DNA of 18,579 bases from an uncultured Clostridia bacterium (GTDB taxonomy: Bacteria > Bacillota > Clostridia > Christensenellales > Aristaeellaceae). Below are positions 1-7,423 of this stretch, piece after piece (position 1 is the first letter of the stretch; every line of letters starts with the position of its first letter). Both the position numbers and the translations under genes were made by a program. The notes beneath the pieces were generated by a model. It searched no databases, was not told the DNA's origin, and saw only the letters and a list, made by a program, of their open reading frames with translations. The stretch is taken from NCBI GenBank assembly GCA_945877525.1, contig CAMDVP010000027.1, forward strand, positions 1 through 18,579, read 5' to 3'.

Positions 1-377
1 TTACTTTCTTACTCTATCCGAAGGTCGGGGTTCAACTTGTTCTTGCAATTAAGGTTTTATTTTTTCGCAGAGCTGCTTGGAAATGTGTTCACGGCTCACA
101 TCAGTCATCCTGCAGCCGTATTTGTCAGAATCTGCTCTGATATGCCGGGCGGATGCGAAAAACTGCTTGATGAAATCCAAAGGGGGATGTATCATAGAAG
201 GGGGGGCACAAGCAGCACGCAAAATGGCGGCGGAAACCTTTCCGCCGCGCAGTCTGCCCGAAGTCAGCAAGGAGATGCTGTCGGTCATATCCGCCGGATT
301 CCCTGTCGGAGAAGTGCGTTTCTTCCTTATAATAGGGCAGGAACGCCTGTAGCCACCATGCTGACCGCTCCGCACCG
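1..377. other. Gene-poor stretch with possible decayed coding remnant
   Basis: No intact gene is convincing here. The open frames on both strands are short, Arg/Ser/Pro-rich and unlike known families. Between about 120 and 240 on the plus strand, stitching neighbouring frames gives a run resembling the C-terminal DUF2179 part of YitT-type membrane proteins: a segment ending SALI, then KLLDEIQRG, then IIEGG, where the family has a Ser-Asp, a helix ending in RG and an I-hG-G-A-Y motif. At least two frame changes are needed, and the sequence after it does not continue the match. It may be the tail of a pseudogene or chance similarity. No promoter or RNA gene was recognised. Confidence 0.3.
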
Positions 378-605
378 TCAGGCCCGAACCCGCCCCCGTT
401 CCCTTTCCCTGTCGTGCTCCCTGCCACGGAACAGAAGCGATATGCACCATAGACCTGCCGCGCCAATGAGCGTGTACACCACCCGGCTGATCACCGCTGC
501 CTGGCCGCCGAAAAGCCAGGACACCAGATCGAACTGGAAAATTCCCACCAGCAGCCAGTTGACTGCACCGATAATGACCAGCAGCAGCGATACGGTATCC
601 ATCAT
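378..605 (-). CDS. DUF378 family small membrane protein (YuzA-like)
   Basis: A 75-residue protein of unknown function, probably in the cytoplasmic membrane. It has two hydrophobic segments: residues about 3-24, containing the family hallmark I-G-A-V-N-W-L-L-V-G followed by F-D-L-V, and residues about 34-58 (VVYTLIGAAGLWCISLL). The I-x-x-N-W-x-L-V-G plus Y-x-L-x-G-x-A-G pattern is diagnostic of DUF378, whose members are usually 65-80 residues. The C-terminus is a charged, Arg/Glu-rich tail of about 16 residues that is probably cytosolic. An AAGGAGG ribosome binding site (614-620) lies 8 nt upstream of the start; a second Met follows immediately. It diverges from the DUF1015 gene. The biochemical role of the family is not known. 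Confidence 0.88.
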   Translation of the reverse strand: MMDTVSLLLVIIGAVNWLLVGIFQFDLVSWLFGGQAAVISRVVYTLIGAAGLWCISLLFRGREHDRERERGRVRA

Positions 606-687
606 GAAGTCATCCTCCTTTTGGTTGATACCAACAGGATGAACGCTTTCCAGTCATTTTATGCAGCATGCGGAAAGGATGAATGAT

Positions 688-1956
688 ATGAACCATCAAG
701 GCATTATCCCGACACAGCTTCTTCTTCCCCGGGAGACCGTTTCCCCCACTGCATGGGCCTGCGTAGCCTGCGACCAGTATACCTCCCAGCCGGAATACTG
801 GCAGGAGGTCGCCCTGGAAGTGGGCGCCGCGCCCTCCACGCTGCACCTGATGCTGCCCGAATGCTTTCTCGGTGAAGCCGCGCAGCGCCTGCCATCCATT
901 CACCAGGCCATGCGTGACTACCTTGCCCAGGACATTGTGTACCCCGCGGTGGAAAACGGCTATGTGCTGGTGGAGCGCACCACCCAGAGCGGCATGCGGG
1001 TGGGGCTGGTGTGCGCGGTGGATTTGGAGCAGTACGACTACGCTCCCGGCTCCCGGAGCCTGGTACGTCCCACGGAGGAAACCATCGCCTCCCGCCTGCC
1101 GGCGCGGCTGGCCATCCGCCGGGGCGCAGCCATGGAGCTGAGCCACATTCTCCTGCTGATGGACGACCCCCTGCAAACCGTTGTAGAGCCGCTCTATGCC
1201 CGCCGCCATGCGCTGCGGCCGCTGTATGACTTCCCGCTGATGAAGGATGGAGGTCATCTGCGTGGCTGGGCCGTGGAGGATGAAGGCCACAAAGCGCAGC
1301 TTGACGCGGCCCTGGCCGCACTCATGGCGCAGCAGGGCGATGATCCGCTGCTGTTCGCCGTGGGCGACGGCAACCACTCCCTGGCCACAGCCAAGGCCTA
1401 CTGGGAGCAGCTCAAGCCCAGCCTGACCGCACAGCAGCAGGCCATCCATCCCGCCCGCTACGCCCTGTGCGAGGTGGAGAACATTCACGACGACGCGTTG
1501 ATTTTCGAGCCCATCCACCGTGTGCTGACCGGAGTCAGCGGCACGGAGGTGATGGCGGACTGGACGCTGTACTGCCACGAGCGCGGCATGGACCTGAGCG
1601 AGGTCACCGGGCTTCACGACACGGAGCATGTGTTCCGCGTGATCTACGACGGCATGGAGGCCGTAGCCGCCGTCAGCAAGCCCGACGGCGCCATCCCCGC
1701 CGCCACGGTGCAGCGTTACCTGGACGATTTCCTCCGCCGTCATCCTGAGGCATCCATCGACTACATTCATGGCGACGGCACGCTCCGCGCCCTGGCCGGG
1801 CAGCCCGACAGCATCGGCTTCCTGCTGCCCCCCATCGACAAGGACGGCTTCTTCTCCGCAGTCAAGGCTCTGGGTACCCTGCCCCGCAAAACCTTCTCCA
1901 TGGGCCACGCCAACGAGAAGCGCTTCTATATGGAGTGCCGGAAGATCACGCTGTAA
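688..1956 (+). CDS. DUF1015 family protein
   Basis: A 422-residue cytosolic protein with full-length similarity in pattern to DUF1015. Near the N-terminus it has the family block A-C-D-Q-Y-T-S-Q-P-E-Y-W (residues 27-38) followed by P-S-T-L-H-L. RPTEETI (127-133) and G-D-G-N-H-S (226-231), the most conserved DUF1015 motif and likely part of its active or ligand site, are both present. The family is uncharacterised; in many Clostridia it is found near serine biosynthesis genes, but no such genes occur in this window. An upstream in-frame ATG at 661 has no ribosome binding site. The ATG at 688 is preceded by AAGGA (674-678) with 9-nt spacing and starts where family members normally start, so it was chosen. 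The NUDIX gene follows 12 nt downstream, probably in the same transcript. Confidence 0.88.
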   Translation: MNHQGIIPTQLLLPRETVSPTAWACVACDQYTSQPEYWQEVALEVGAAPSTLHLMLPECFLGEAAQRLPSIHQAMRDYLAQDIVYPAVENGYVLVERTTQSGMRVGLVCAVDLEQYDYAPGSRSLVRPTEETIASRLPARLAIRRGAAMELSHILLLMDDPLQTVVEPLYARRHALRPLYDFPLMKDGGHLRGWAVEDEGHKAQLDAALAALMAQQGDDPLLFAVGDGNHSLATAKAYWEQLKPSLTAQQQAIHPARYALCEVENIHDDALIFEPIHRVLTGVSGTEVMADWTLYCHERGMDLSEVTGLHDTEHVFRVIYDGMEAVAAVSKPDGAIPAATVQRYLDDFLRRHPEASIDYIHGDGTLRALAGQPDSIGFLLPPIDKDGFFSAVKALGTLPRKTFSMGHANEKRFYMECRKITL

Positions 1957-1968
1957 GGAGGCCTTCGG

Positions 1969-2478
1969 ATGGAAGCTTGGGATCTGTACACCCAGGACCG
2001 GGTGAAAACCGGGCAGACCATGCTCCGGGGCGATCCGGTGCCCGAAGGGCTGTTCCACCTGCAGGTGCATGTATGCATCTTCAACCGGCAGGGCGAAATG
2101 CTCATTCAGCAGCGCCAGACCACCAAGCGCTGGTACGCCGGGCTATGGGACTATTCCGTGGGCGGCAGCGCTGTGGCGGGCGATACAAGCCTTGCCGCAG
2201 CGGAGCGCGAAACCCTGGAGGAGCTGGGCCTTCGGATCAGCCTCACCGGCCGCAAGCCTGCCCTAACCCGCTGGTACGGCTCCATGATCGACGATTACTA
2301 TATCCTCCCCCTGAACGTGGCGCTCTCTGACCTCCATCTGCAAAAGGAGGAGGTGCAGGCCGCGCGCTGGGCGGGGCGGGAGGACATTCTTACCCTGCTG
2401 GCGGACGGGCTGTTCTGCCCCAACCCGCCGGGCATGATTGCCCTGCTGTTCGACCTGTATCAGGAGGAACGCGGCTGA
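1969..2478 (+). CDS. NUDIX hydrolase (YfcD/IPP-isomerase-like subgroup)
   Basis: A 169-residue enzyme expected to hydrolyse a nucleoside diphosphate linked to another moiety, using Mg2+. The Nudix box is at residues 66-88: Gly66, five residues, Asp72 where most members have Glu, seven residues, then R-E-T-L-E-E-L-G-L (80-88). The metal-binding E-E pair (84-85) is intact. The N-terminal W-D-L-Y-x-x-D-R and H-L-x-V-H-V-C-I-F-N (30-39), and L-I-Q-Q-R-Q before the box, are typical of the subgroup related to YfcD and isopentenyl-diphosphate isomerase; the true substrate cannot be read from sequence. Its ribosome binding site AAGGAGG overlaps the stop codon of the DUF1015 gene, which implies translational coupling. 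Confidence 0.9.
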   Translation: MEAWDLYTQDRVKTGQTMLRGDPVPEGLFHLQVHVCIFNRQGEMLIQQRQTTKRWYAGLWDYSVGGSAVAGDTSLAAAERETLEELGLRISLTGRKPALTRWYGSMIDDYYILPLNVALSDLHLQKEEVQAARWAGREDILTLLADGLFCPNPPGMIALLFDLYQEERG

Positions 2479-2571
2479 ACGCGCACGACCCTCCGCCCGA
2501 CCCGCTCCCGGAAAAGGCGCGGCTCCTCCCAGCATTTCGTCAGCATCATCGAACACCCGTCCCTGACGCAA

Positions 2572-2607
2572 GGCGCACCGGCAGGTTTCAAGTCCCGCCG
2601 GTGCGCC
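2572..2607. terminator. Hairpin between convergent genes
   Basis: A perfect 11-bp GC-rich stem (GGCGCACCGGC at 2572-2582 with GCCGGTGCGCC at 2597-2607) and a 14-nt loop lie between the convergent NUDIX and glycosyltransferase genes. The stem ends 13 nt from the glycosyltransferase stop codon. Neither side carries a true T-tract (AATTGAATAT on the plus side, TTGCGTC on the minus side), so it is at best a weak intrinsic terminator for both directions. The rest of 2479-2620 shows nothing else. Confidence 0.55.
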
Positions 2608-2620
2608 AATTGAATATATC

Positions 2621-3556
2621 TTATCCGAACAGAAGCTGCCCTGCCCGGGTGATGGGGCTCTGCATGGTATAGCCTCCCCAGCGCACCGACAGCACCCGGC
2701 GCAGCTTGCCCATACTCCGGGTGGCCAGATAGCCGTCGATGCACCGGCATGCCGCATCAGGCAGCGCGTCGCCAAAGGCTTCCCGGAAGGCAAGGGCGTG
2801 GTCGTAGGTCAGAGCGATGCGCGCCTTGCCCTTTTCCCACTGGGATAGCGCCCGTGCGCCCCGGCCCAGCTGCCCGGTCGCGCTGGCGCCCATCACATTG
2901 CGCCCATGCTGCCGGTAGCGCACCAGTGGGGCGGGAATAAACACAATCTGCCCGAAGGCCGCCGCCGTCAGCGCCAGAAACCAGTCGTGCATGTACATTT
3001 TCGCCGGGTCGCCATGCTGAAGGGCCAGGCGGCGCAAAGGGGCGTTCATCATCAGGGTGCAGCCGGTGACATTGTTCTGCACCAGCAGCCGGGAAAGAGC
3101 AGTGGCGGCAGGATCCCAGCCCTGGCGGCGGAAGAAGCTCTCCGCCAGGGGCGCGCCATCCCCGTCAATCAGGCGGCAATCGCTGTGCACCAGCAGGGGT
3201 GTATCCGCGCCATAGCGGGCCTCGGCCTGATCCAGGGCCTCCCGGCAGCGGGACAGGCGGCAGGAATTCCATTCATCGTCCTGGTCGCACAGGGCAATCA
3301 ATTCCCCGTCAGACTGGCGCAGAAGGCTCCAGAAATTGCCGATAGCCCCCAGGCGATGTCCATTTTCCTCCGCCAGGTGAAAGCGTTCGTCCTCCCCCGC
3401 GACTTCACGCAGCAGGGAAGGCGTGCCGTCCGAGGAGCCGTCATCCTGCATCAGCACGGAAAAGCAGGGATCATCCTGCTCCCGCAGGGTGGCCAGCTGC
3501 CGTGGAAGATACAGCCCGCCGTTATAACAGGCCAACAGTACCTGCACACGCTTCAC
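2621..3556 (-). CDS. Family 2 glycosyltransferase (rhamnosyltransferase-like)
   Basis: A 311-residue GT-A fold glycosyltransferase that probably adds a sugar from a nucleotide-sugar donor to a cell-surface polysaccharide or cell-wall glycan. Visible motifs: V-L-L-A-C-Y-N-G-G (residues 6-14) in the first strand, Q-D-D-G-S-S-D-G-T (37-45) for nucleotide binding, G-N-F-W-S-L-L (73-79), and the metal-binding C-D-Q-D-D-E-W (90-96), which is typical of CpsI/rhamnosyl-type GT2 enzymes. Further on, M-Y-M-H-D-W-F is the expected acceptor-side HDW motif. The start is the GTG at 3556, which overlaps the upstream gene's TGA as GTGA, with GGGGGA 7 nt before it; a GTG one codon upstream or an ATG at 3571 are alternatives. 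It is co-transcribed with the glycosyltransferase before it. Confidence 0.9.
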   Translation of the reverse strand: MKRVQVLLACYNGGLYLPRQLATLREQDDPCFSVLMQDDGSSDGTPSLLREVAGEDERFHLAEENGHRLGAIGNFWSLLRQSDGELIALCDQDDEWNSCRLSRCREALDQAEARYGADTPLLVHSDCRLIDGDGAPLAESFFRRQGWDPAATALSRLLVQNNVTGCTLMMNAPLRRLALQHGDPAKMYMHDWFLALTAAAFGQIVFIPAPLVRYRQHGRNVMGASATGQLGRGARALSQWEKGKARIALTYDHALAFREAFGDALPDAACRCIDGYLATRSMGKLRRVLSVRWGGYTMQSPITRAGQLLFG

Positions 3557-4323
3557 CACGCAATCCCCCATTTCATGAAGAATTTGATGATGGAGCTGAT
3601 CTGCCGCAGATTGCCCCGCAGGGTGCGGGTGTTTTCCCGGGCCCAGGAGTGGGTCAGGCACATTTCCGGGTGATAGACAATCCGCCCCAGCTGCATGGCC
3701 CGGCGGGACAGGTCGGAATCCTCCTGATAGAGGAAGAAGCGCTCGTCAAAGCCGCCCAGCTGCCGCAGCGCGCCGGTACGGATGAGCAGAAAGCACCCCG
3801 TGGCAAAGCCCACATTCACCGGGGTGGCGATGTTCTGGTCGGCCAGGGTATATTCAGCCCGCAGGCGGGGGAAGGGTCCGCCCAGGCGCTCCAGGCGCCC
3901 GCTGAGCAGATAACGCACAGTGGGCTGCATTTTAGGCAGGAACTGCTCGGTGCCGTCGGGGTTGAACACCCGGGGCGTCAGGATAACCACATCGGGATTT
4001 GCGTCCATATACGCGACCATCCGGCTGATCAGGTCAGGGGGAAAGGTCACGTCCGGGTTAATCATGAGGTGATAGCGGCTGGTCAGCAGGGGCAGCACCA
4101 CGTTGTTGGCCCGGCCAAAGCCCAGATTCTTCTCCTGGGGCAGAATCTTCGCGCCGGGGCACATCCAGCGGATGCGCTCGGCCATCGGATCGTCCGGAGA
4201 ATTATCCACCGCGTAGAAGTCAATGGGCAAGTCGGACTCCTGCAGGCACGAAACGGCGCGGAGCGCCTCCGCCGGGGGATGATACAGCACCATGCAGGCG
4301 GAAACCTTCGGATCGGTAAGCAT
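3553..4323 (-). CDS. Family 2 glycosyltransferase (WbbL-like)
   Basis: A 256-residue GT2 enzyme, first gene of a two-gene minus-strand unit. Residues 38-42 (A-V-D-N-S) form the nucleotide-binding turn; N-L-G-F-G-R-A-N-N (66-74) is the conserved WbbL-type block; N-P-D-V (89-92) is the metal-site equivalent of DxD; and G-F-D-E-R-F-F-L-Y-Q-E-D-S-D-L (191-205) contains the acidic E-D catalytic pair. This layout is characteristic of rhamnosyl- and related glycosyltransferases in surface polysaccharide assembly. There is no membrane segment, so it likely acts at the inner face of the membrane. The ATG at 4323 has a GGGAGG ribosome binding site 4-5 nt upstream. With only two glycosyltransferases and no transporter or polymerase nearby, the glycan made cannot be named. 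Confidence 0.9.
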   Translation of the reverse strand: MLTDPKVSACMVLYHPPAEALRAVSCLQESDLPIDFYAVDNSPDDPMAERIRWMCPGAKILPQEKNLGFGRANNVVLPLLTSRYHLMINPDVTFPPDLISRMVAYMDANPDVVILTPRVFNPDGTEQFLPKMQPTVRYLLSGRLERLGGPFPRLRAEYTLADQNIATPVNVGFATGCFLLIRTGALRQLGGFDERFFLYQEDSDLSRRAMQLGRIVYHPEMCLTHSWARENTRTLRGNLRQISSIIKFFMKWGIAW

Positions 4324-4391
4324 GCGCGCCTCCCATGAATGTCGAACTCTGTCGCCCTTATTCTACCCTGAATTCACTGTTTTGTCCAGAA

Positions 4392-4426
4392 AAGTATAGC
4401 ATTTTCGGGGAATCGATGCTATACTT
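4392..4426. promoter_or_regulatory. Perfect 11-bp inverted repeat with outward-facing -10 boxes
   Basis: AAGTATAGCAT (4392-4402) and ATGCTATACTT (4416-4426) form a perfect inverted repeat with a 13-nt spacer in the 129-bp gap between the divergent glycosyltransferase and GntR genes. Each arm contains TGCTATACT read outward, an extended -10 match (TGnTATAAT-like): 4420-4425 directed to the GntR gene and 4393-4398 on the minus strand directed to the glycosyltransferases. No good -35 accompanies either. The simplest reading is an operator for the adjacent GntR regulator overlapping both promoters. Half-sites beginning GTATAG loosely resemble the GT-n-TA-n-AC core known for HutC-type regulators. 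Confidence 0.65.
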
Positions 4427-4452
4427 GGCATATATGCCGGAGGTGAAATGCC

Positions 4453-5172
4453 GTGAAGAAGCAGATTCTGAAATCGGAAAGCTACAGCCCGCTGTACCGC
4501 CAGCTGATGCAGAAGCTGCGCAGCGATATCCAAAGCGGGGTCTATCCGGTGCACAGCCGCATTCCCTCGGAGCAGGAGCTGTGCGAAACCTATCAGGTCA
4601 GCCGCGTCACGGTGCGCAAGGCGCTGGCCGAGCTGACGCGGGAGGGCCTTTTGCAGCGCCACCAGGGAAAGGGCACCTTCGTGGGTGTACCCCGGCTGTG
4701 CAAGGATTTGAAGGACGTGACCAGCTTTCACGACTCCTGCCGCATGATGAATTGCACCCCCGGCACCCGGGTGATCCACGCGCAGATGACCCGCGCGACG
4801 CAGGAGGACCGCCGCGACCTGCTGCTGGAAGAGGCCGAAGAGCAGGTGGTGGAGGTCGTCCGCCTGCGCCTGGCCGACGGCGCCCCCGTGATGCTGGAAA
4901 CCAACCGCTTTCCTTCCTCCTATGCCTACCTGCTGGAGGAGGATCTGACCGGCTCGCTCTACGCGCTTTTGCAGGAGCACGAGGTAGAAGCCGCCCAGGC
5001 CATGCACGAGGTTTCCCTGTGCTATGCCAACGCCCAGCAGGCCCGCCAGCTGGAAGTCGAGCCCGGCGGCGCGCTGCTCTGCCTCCGGGAGATTATCTAC
5101 GACCAGCACAGCCGCCCGCTGCACACCTCCCTGCAGCTTATCCGCGGCGACCGGTTCACCTTCCGCATCTGA
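4453..5172 (+). CDS. GntR family regulator, HutC/UTRA subfamily
   Basis: A 239-residue DNA-binding repressor or activator whose activity is probably set by a small ligand bound in the C-terminal UTRA domain. The N-terminal winged helix-turn-helix (about 10-78) has the classic S-P-L-Y-R-Q-L, I-P-S-E-Q-E-L (37-43), V-S-R-V-T-V-R-K-A-L (49-58) and wing G-K-G-T-F-V motifs. The UTRA domain (about 90-235) ends with the usual R-P-L-H-T-S-L-Q-L-I-R-G-D-R-F-T-F sequence. The GTG start is chosen because GGAGGT (4439-4444) sits 8 nt upstream; an ATG at 4448 hits a stop after two codons. It heads the NYN-HD-TM gene run and faces the glycosyltransferase pair. The effector is unknown; family ligands include sugar phosphates and amino acids. 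Confidence 0.92.
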   Translation: MKKQILKSESYSPLYRQLMQKLRSDIQSGVYPVHSRIPSEQELCETYQVSRVTVRKALAELTREGLLQRHQGKGTFVGVPRLCKDLKDVTSFHDSCRMMNCTPGTRVIHAQMTRATQEDRRDLLLEEAEEQVVEVVRLRLADGAPVMLETNRFPSSYAYLLEEDLTGSLYALLQEHEVEAAQAMHEVSLCYANAQQARQLEVEPGGALLCLREIIYDQHSRPLHTSLQLIRGDRFTFRI

Positions 5173-5205
5173 CGCGGCATTGAAATCGAAGAAAGAAGGC
5201 TTCCA

Positions 5206-6201
5206 TTGAGTAAATTTGCGCTTTTTGTGGATTTGGAAAACTGCGGCGCCAAGGCGGCCATGCTCAACAGCATCCTGGAGAAGGTCAAAATCCGCGGCGA
5301 TATTCTTCTTGGCAAGGTATACGGCTACACCGACCGCTTCAGCGACCTGAAGGAGGTGCTGCTGAGCAACACCTTCACCGTGGTGCCCTCCCTGCGCTAC
5401 GGCATCGCCCAGAAGAACAACGCCGACATTCTCCTGGTCATCGACGCGCTGGAGGTGGCCTACACCAATCCGCTGATCGATTCCTTCTGCATTGTGTCCG
5501 GCGACAGCGACTATACCCCCCTGGTGGGCCGGCTGAAGGCCATGGGCAAGTTTGTCCTGGGCATCAGCCGCAGCGAAGCAGCCAGCAACATTTTCATCAA
5601 CGCCTGCAATGAGTTTCAGTTCCTGGAGAGCGTAGGCGGCCGCACCGTCACTCCCGCGCCCAAGAAGCACCGGGGCAATGCCTCCTCTGAGGAGATGCTG
5701 GACGAGGCGGAGCTGAACAAGCTGCTCTGCTCGGTGTTTGAGGAGCAGAGCGACAAGGAGGAAATGTACGCCAGCGAGCTCAAGGGCGTGCTGCTCCGCC
5801 TCCGGCCCGACTTCAACGAGAAGGCCTACGGCTGCGCCACCTTCTACAAGCTGCTGCTCAAGCTGGCGGGACGCTTTGGCAACCTGCGGGTAAAAAACGA
5901 CAACTTCAACGTGATGGTCAGCCTGAACTCCGCCGCCGACAGCGAGGAGGGCACGCCCCAGCTGACCCGGGACAACTGGAAGGAAGCCTTCGCCGCTCAG
6001 ATCAAGGCTTATAAGGAAGGCGGCTTTGACCGGGTGAATCCCTCCATCCTCAAGGCGGACATCATCACCTCCTACCCCGACTTCAACGAGCGCGCCATCG
6101 GCTTCAAGCGCTTCTCCGACGTGATGAAGGAGCTGGAGCGCGAAAAGCTGGTGGAGGTTGAGATGGACGAACAGAAAACCATGCTGATCAAGCTCTTGTA
6201 A
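5206..6201 (+). CDS. NYN-domain ribonuclease-like protein with two LOTUS/OST-HTH domains
   Basis: A 331-residue cytosolic protein. Residues 1-145 form a PIN-like NYN (LabA/DUF88) domain with the expected acidic residues: Asp9 in F-V-D-L-E-N, Asp80 in L-L-V-I-D-A-L, and Asp100/Asp102 in V-S-G-D-S-D-Y-T-P-L. A short charged linker (145-165) leads to two winged-helix OST-HTH/LOTUS modules, about 168-240 and 256-331. They share the pattern P-D-F-N-E-K/R-A-x-G-x-x-x-F, at 201-213 and 291-303. NYN domains are metal-dependent RNA nucleases and LOTUS domains bind RNA (G-quadruplex RNA in characterised cases), so an RNA-processing or RNA-decay enzyme is inferred. The TTG start has AGAAGG six nt upstream; the gene lies 33 nt after the GntR gene. 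The target RNA is unknown. Confidence 0.88.
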   Translation: MSKFALFVDLENCGAKAAMLNSILEKVKIRGDILLGKVYGYTDRFSDLKEVLLSNTFTVVPSLRYGIAQKNNADILLVIDALEVAYTNPLIDSFCIVSGDSDYTPLVGRLKAMGKFVLGISRSEAASNIFINACNEFQFLESVGGRTVTPAPKKHRGNASSEEMLDEAELNKLLCSVFEEQSDKEEMYASELKGVLLRLRPDFNEKAYGCATFYKLLLKLAGRFGNLRVKNDNFNVMVSLNSAADSEEGTPQLTRDNWKEAFAAQIKAYKEGGFDRVNPSILKADIITSYPDFNERAIGFKRFSDVMKELEREKLVEVEMDEQKTMLIKLL

Positions 6202-6222
6202 TACGAAAGGATGCGATTTCCC

Positions 6223-6810
6223 ATGAACGCCGGTCTTGACCGTGCGCAGGCCCTTGCGGCGCTGCGGAAATACAACAGGGAGCCCTTCCATCTCCTCCAT
6301 GCCCTGACGGTGGAGGGCGTGATGCGCTGGTTTGCCAGGGATCTGGGGTTTGCCGAGGACGAGGAATTCTGGGGCCTGGTGGGCCTTCTGCACGACATCG
6401 ACTTTGAAATGTGGCCCGAGGAGCACTGCGTGCGCTGCGTGGCGCTTTTGCGGGAGGAAGGCGCGACGGAGGAATTCATCCACGCCGTATGCAGCCACGG
6501 CTATGGCCTGGGCTGTGATGTGGAGCCCACGCTGCCCATGGAAAAGGTGCTGTTTGCTTCGGACGAACTGACCGGTCTCATCGGCGCAGCGGCCAAAATG
6601 CGGCCCTCCCGCTCCTGCACGGACATGGAGCTAAGCAGCCTGAAGAAGAAATTCAAGGACAAGAAATTTGCCGCGGGCTGCTCCCGGGACGTGATCCGCG
6701 ACGGCGCCGCCCGGCTTGGCTGGGAGCTGGATGTTTTGATGGACAAGACCCTGCAGGCCATGGCCGCCACCGAGGCGCAGGTCAGCGCGGAGCTGGAAGC
6801 CCTTGCGTGA
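6223..6810 (+). CDS. HD-domain phosphohydrolase
   Basis: A 195-residue metal-dependent phosphohydrolase of the HD superfamily. Metal-binding residues are visible in order: His26 (F-H-L-L-H-A-L-T-V-E), the His57-Asp58 doublet (G-L-L-H-D-I-D-F-E), His92 (S-H-G-Y-G) and Asp114 (A-S-D-E-L-T-G-L-I). The conserved K-K-K-F-K-D-K-K-F-A-A-G-C-S-R-D block (141-156) matches a widespread clostridial HD subgroup of unknown substrate. Members of the superfamily act on nucleotides or phosphorylated metabolites. ATG 6223 is preferred: AAAGGA lies about 11 nt upstream and family members begin about 20 residues before P-F-H; ATG 6211 has no spacing from that site. It lies 21 nt after the NYN gene, in the same transcript. 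Confidence 0.88.
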   Translation: MNAGLDRAQALAALRKYNREPFHLLHALTVEGVMRWFARDLGFAEDEEFWGLVGLLHDIDFEMWPEEHCVRCVALLREEGATEEFIHAVCSHGYGLGCDVEPTLPMEKVLFASDELTGLIGAAAKMRPSRSCTDMELSSLKKKFKDKKFAAGCSRDVIRDGAARLGWELDVLMDKTLQAMAATEAQVSAELEALA

Positions 6811-6873
6811 CGCGGGATGAAACGGCCCCGGCAAAGCGTTGTATAAGCATCACAGAGGAAGGAGCTTGACGCT

Positions 6874-7413
6874 GTGAAGCATTTGCGCCGAACGATCTGG
6901 TATATTGCCTCGCGGCTGCTGTGCATCTGCCTGGTGCTGGGGCTGATGGTGGTGGTGTTCTATTATGCCATGAACGCTACCAACATCCATGTGGTGCTCA
7001 AGGACGGCATGGCCCGCCGGGCGCAGGTGATTATGATGGAGGAGGACGAGGGGGAGCTGACCAAGTATTTCCTCCCCAGCTTCCTGGAACGGGACGCGGC
7101 GCTGCAGATTACCAAGCAGGGCAATTCGCCCTACAAGGACTATGACATCCGCGGTATCGACCACCGATTGGACATGTCCTTCACCTGGGTTTGGCCCTGG
7201 GATGAAACCGCCCGGGTAGACATCACCGAACGCATTCCCAGCATCGACGGGCGCATCAAGGGCTCCAAGGCTGAGGAAGCCGTAGCCCAGCGAGGCGCCA
7301 GCGCGGTGTATCCCCCCAAGTGGCAAAGCGCCCGCTATCGCGCCGTGCTGACCAAGGAAAACGGCCAGTGGCGCATCAAAAGCCTGACGCTGATTGAAAA
7401 CCTGGCTGAATAA
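6874..7413 (+). CDS. Uncharacterised single-pass membrane protein
   Basis: A 179-residue protein with an N-terminal basic stretch, one membrane segment (about residues 8-32, rich in Leu/Val/Ile) and a C-terminal domain of about 145 residues expected outside the membrane. The soluble part contains F-L-P-S-F-L (residues 66-71), followed by aromatic W-V-W-P-W-D-E-T and ending in the strand-like Y-R-A-V-L-T-K-E-N-G-Q-W-R-I-K-S-L, which resembles small NTF2-like or DUF-type extracytoplasmic domains in clostridia. No catalytic motif is recognised. GTG start with AAGGAG (6859-6864) 9 nt upstream. It is last in the GntR-NYN-HD run, with a 63-nt gap before it and a strong terminator after it. Confidence 0.82.
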   Translation: MKHLRRTIWYIASRLLCICLVLGLMVVVFYYAMNATNIHVVLKDGMARRAQVIMMEEDEGELTKYFLPSFLERDAALQITKQGNSPYKDYDIRGIDHRLDMSFTWVWPWDETARVDITERIPSIDGRIKGSKAEEAVAQRGASAVYPPKWQSARYRAVLTKENGQWRIKSLTLIENLAE

Positions 7414-7423
7414 ACCATAATCC

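Noticed and set aside
610..2070. A 486-codon minus-strand open frame opposite DUF1015
   Set aside because: DUF1015 motifs, including G-D-G-N-H-S, are on the plus strand; this frame is its shadow.
4363..6498. A 711-codon minus-strand open frame opposite the GntR, NYN and HD genes
   Set aside because: It crosses three recognisable plus-strand genes, has no family motif, and is an antisense shadow.
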